Origin: Tubulanus polymorphus
Lineage: Eukaryota > Nemertea > Palaeonemertea > Tubulaniformes > Tubulanidae
DNA: 64,000 nucleotides
NCBI RefSeq assembly: GCF_964204645.1
Contig: NC_134027.1
Location: 18,404,485-18,468,484 of the forward strand
Direction of reading: 5' to 3'
In this document: positions 60,635 to 64,000 of the stretch, piece by piece
Layout: the number at the start of each line of letters is the position of its first letter
Numbering within the stretch: position 1 is the first letter of the stretch
Translations under genes and position numbers: made by a program
The notes under the pieces: model-generated
Seen by the model: only the letters and a program-made list of their open reading frames with translations
Database searches by the model: none
What the model was told of the DNA's origin: nothing

Positions 60635-62180
60635 AGGACGTTCGTTAGACGAACGTCCTTATGTGATCGGTTTGCCGGTTGATGACGCACTTCCGATTTG
60701 GTTGACAGACGTTTAAGGTCGTTTTAAAGCCAGTTAGTTAGAGATTTCCTCAAATTCTGCATCAGAAATGGTGTCTTCAAGTTGGGATTGAATTTGGTTA
60801 AAAATAGTTGGTTAGTTTTTGCTGTCCCCTCTTGAAAAAATGCTCTTCACACCGTTTATGTGACATCACACATCACGTGTTGCTTATGACGCAGAAGGTA
60901 TAGTGATCGACAGATTTTTAAAATCGTTGTATCGTGGATGTTAACTTTAGAGGACCGTACGAAGTCTCTTTAAAGGTGAGTGTCAACATATATGGTGACT
61001 TAACTTAATTCTTTGTGAGCGCATAGAGGCCCTGTGAGAATCTAGAGACGTTCGCAGCATTGAAAATTACGCAATGGTCCGCTCGACACACACACACATG
61101 CTGTCAGTTTGGCCTACGTGACTAAATACAGCCGCCATGAATCAGAAGCAATCCACTTCAAATTTTATGAAGTGAATATCATAATTATTATTTATCCGAT
61201 ATACACCAAAAAACCTTTAAGAGAAAGGTATTTGGCGTCGGATTCTGTACCGAAAATCCCGGATTGTTACACTGCATAGTTTTTTTAGTAGGGTTCTTTT
61301 AACATCTTGCCTATGAGCCATTTGATTGACACGTGGGGCGGGGCTTGCGATCTGCCGATGACGTCAGATGTAAACAATAATATAACCACGTGCATCGCGC
61401 ACATGTGTTAACAAACCTGACAACAAATTAGATTTTTTGGCGCCAAAACTTTTTTGATTTTTTCTTTTGTCCAATGATTTTTCAATTGGAGCCAACTGCT
61501 ATGCCATTAGATTGTACAATCAAGTATTCACGTTTTATAGACTCTCTCTGAAATAATTCTTGTCCAGGGGACATGTATTGAAATATCCATTGTCGTTGTT
61601 TTTGTTTTTTTTTTATTTTTAGGATATAAACAGCCTAGAAGAAACATCATCTGGCAGACACACATTTGACTACAGATCATATCCTGTTATAAAATGTGTT
61701 TAATAAATATTTTACTCAAGTTTTCTTGCCATTAATACTTCCTGACTACTTTTATTTTATGGTTATCTAAGTGCAAGGCAAACATTGGTGGGGTTCCTTT
61801 GGCCCTCCGAATATATAGGACCAAAAGGGGAATTTTATGCCATTTGGATTTATTTTTGCTTAGAAAATCTATTCAAATACTTTTTGGCGGGCACATTCAA
61901 ATTCTGAAGGGTAGGACTAGTCCTACCCCTAAATCCACTTGCATTCAGTCTCAACGTTAAAACCTTCACCGGCCTCCTACTCAATTTTTTGAATAAATGT
62001 AAAACTTATGGCAGAATTTATGGTTGATTCCTCGATTTTGAATCCCAAAGAATAATTTTTGAATTACGCAGTAGGATGACACTTGAATAGCCGGTATTCA
62101 AATTTTCCAATCAATGTGGGAGGTGTCTGGGTCTACATGCGTTTCACAAACGAACGTCCTCTTTTAAAGTTTCTTTCTAG
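60635..62180 (+). mobile_element. Palindrome-headed, CTAG-ended repeat family 3
   Basis: After TTATTATT a 25-bp near-perfect palindrome (arms AGGACGTTCGTT and AGACGAACGTCCT). Near the 3' end ACGAACGTCCT recurs in inverse relation to the 5' arm, then ends TTTCTAG|TT. No array as in families 1 and 2. It contains a CACGTG, a TGACGTCA (about 61360), a strong splice acceptor and a 26-codon frame with AATAAA. Confidence 0.65.
61623..61703 (+). CDS. Candidate transposon-derived alternative terminal exon for NUP93
   Basis: A long T-rich tract ends in ATTTTTAG at 61622. The sequence then reads in phase 0, the phase left by exon 13, for 26 codons (DINSLEETSSGRHTFDYRSY and six more) to TAA at 61701, which overlaps an AATAAA signal at 61702-61707. 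It lies inside the CTAG-ended element 60635-62180. The 26 residues do not resemble the NUP93 family at this point, so this would be a truncating isoform of about 597 residues, or chance. There is no transcript evidence. Confidence 0.35.
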   Translation, partial: DINSLEETSSGRHTFDYRSYPVIKCV

Positions 62181-64000
62181 TTTAATTATCTTGATACTCC
62201 TCCGAAATTGTATGGTTGGATTGTCTTGATTGGTAAACTGAACAATTTTTCATTATTAGGCCAGAAAAAAATATATTCTGTTACTAGTCAGGCCCTTCTG
62301 CACAAAATGATGCGGTGATCTGGGTTTTTTTTCTCGAGTGCGATGGATTAGTCGACAGGAACAAATCCGAACGGACGTATAGTAGCCGGCCCTTACAAAA
62401 TTGATATCGATATCAACATGCTTTGTTTTCATTCACAATCAGACAATAGCAATGAATAGTTGGACTAAACTTCCGCGTTTGACGACGTCGGCGCGCGGTG
62501 CGCGAATTTCGTAGCCGATTTTTCTTTCCGAAAAAAAAAATTTCGACTCGGGGGTTATAGATCGTCGCGCGCGCTGACCAGAAACAGAATACATTTTTTG
62601 TTTGGCCTTATCTAGACAGGATGTGACAAACGTGTGAACAAGTAGAACTCTTCTCAACCGACAAATGCAGGACAATCCAATGAAGCATCTTCTCAGTTCT
62701 TATGTAGAGCTATTCCGAAAAAAATCTTTGCTCACTGCGCTGTCTCTCCAAACGCTCTACGGAATAACAATCTTGTAACTAAGTTTTTAAATGAGACGAT
62801 ATAAGACAAGTTAGAGAAGCCTATTATCTTCACTGAAATCTGAATGTATTCTCAACACTTCTTAAATCATACATGTCTATGCAATTATATGTGTACATTT
62901 AATCCCAGTAGAAAAATAGTGCCAGTTACGGAATACGGGATATCGACAAATTCAAGTTCTGAAATTTCTCATTTGATGGCGCTAGTCAGAACTGGAAATT
63001 GGAACCTCAATCTGCCATTATCTAGTTCATCTGCAATAAAAATCTCTCGCTTCAATTTCTTGTTTTTATTTAGCGATGTTTTACTAGCTATACATCGTCA
63101 TGTGTAATCCTTTAAATATGATATCCTGGCAATGTGTTGAATTCGATATAACCTCACTTCAAATCAGTTTTCATATCAGGTCGACTTGGGTCGAACCACG
63201 TCGCTAATACATTTGTATATATGTGCGTCAGCAGTCAGTCGCACATGTGCGAATATAGGTTACTGTACTATATGGCTGCTGTGTGTGTTAGTAATCACCT
63301 GAGCGAGTCTATGTATAGTACAGTGACTCGGTGATGATATTAGTGTATACACAGCGCTCTCATACATCGGAAGGCGCGCGCGTATTGTCAGCCTCATTCA
63401 TCGTCAATTAAGACAAACTAATTGACAAATTGAGTGAACTAAAATCTCCTGATGAAGGGCCTATGCTTATTGGGCGAAGCTTTATGAAATCCATGTATTT
63501 TAGGCTAAAAAACTGCCCTCAGCTCATTGGCCAAGTCGGCTTAATCGCTGGAAAATTCGGGAGGTTGTGTTGTCATGAACGCCTGGCTCGTACGCAGCCT
63601 CTCTTTTTGGGTGGGTGCGAATTTAGAGAGGGTGGTACTTATTTGATTTTGCGGTGGACCTACTGCGAGCGCTGTAGGCGCAAAGCTTCTTTAGGGGGGG
63701 TGTAGGGGGCCTCCCCCAAGACAATTTTGAAAATAGAAATGCATGTTCGTTCAAATTTTAGTGAATATTTCATATAAAAATGTCACTGAAAAAATGTAAT
63801 TAATCCTCGAATCATTTTCAGAATAAGTTTTAATTAGGTCTTATAATCCAACAACATACACTGGTGTCTCAGCGTTTATGGAGACTTGCAAATTTTTTGA
63901 TAACAGTGTCTATATCTATATCATAGTTATATGTATGTGAGCAAGAAATTTTCTTTGACAAAAAATAGTGAAACTCAAAATTTTATAGTGAGGGGGTGCG
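62181..64000. other. Intron 13, unassigned
   Basis: 63400-63540 repeats the short sequence seen at 40370-40500. Near 63690 AGGGGGCCTCCCCCAAGACA resembles the inverse of a part of the 28344-29081 element. No further NUP93 exon was found by looking for the expected residues. Confidence 0.45.

Noticed and set aside
61355-61395. Promoter of a host gene (TGACGTCA and CACGTG)
   Set aside because: The sites lie inside transposon family 3 with no downstream gene start. Short motifs alone are not enough.
62181-64000. Next NUP93 exon
   Set aside because: I looked for the expected LGKL, GVIDKF and AAKLYDLA-type segments in all plus-strand frames and found none with splice sites.

Overview
The window is a stretch of animal nuclear DNA. 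It is AT-rich and intron-rich, and most of it is transposable elements. The only recognisable host gene is the nucleoporin NUP93, on the plus strand. It starts at 10280, and thirteen coding exons (10280-60018) can be followed, with canonical splice sites and a reading phase that never breaks. Together they give 571 codons, about the first 70% of the usual ~820-residue protein. The C-terminal exons must lie beyond 64000. The number and kinds of transposons suggest a marine invertebrate, but I cannot name the phylum or species from the sequence alone.

Layout. Positions 1-10279 lie upstream of the gene and hold a degenerate ~107-bp tandem array, a near-palindromic Mutator-like element, two copies of a TIR element (one with a clean 8-bp target duplication) and two related elements head to tail (8118-9950). 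Between 10280 and 60018 the NUP93 exons are short islands in introns of up to about 12 kb. The introns hold: a palindrome-headed, CTAG-ended repeat in four near-complete copies plus fragments; a hAT transposon with decayed transposase (22517-27022); a second hAT element (52101-56072) sitting inside another repeat; PIF/Harbinger-, piggyBac- and pogo-like non-autonomous elements, several with visible target duplications; and fragments of an opposite-strand gene (13604-14385). The last 4 kb (60019-64000) holds a third palindrome-headed element and otherwise unassigned sequence.

How the parts relate. NUP93 is a housekeeping structural gene whose exons stay open while its introns have been repeatedly invaded; many insertions are nested, so their order can be read. 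Two observations stand out. First, three unrelated-looking repeat families share one architecture: a perfect or near-perfect palindrome at the 5' end directly after TT, and a 3' end in CTAG followed by TT. This fits a Helitron/Helentron-type mechanism. Two of these families carry internal tandem arrays in which each ~145-155-bp unit contains a close match to the bilaterian CTCF core motif, giving roughly 20 such sites inside one gene. Second, the element at 60635-62180 carries a strong splice acceptor in phase with NUP93 exon 13, then 26 codons, a stop and AATAAA. It could end a shortened NUP93 transcript.

No CRISPR, operon, rRNA or tRNA gene was seen, and no intact transposase remains.
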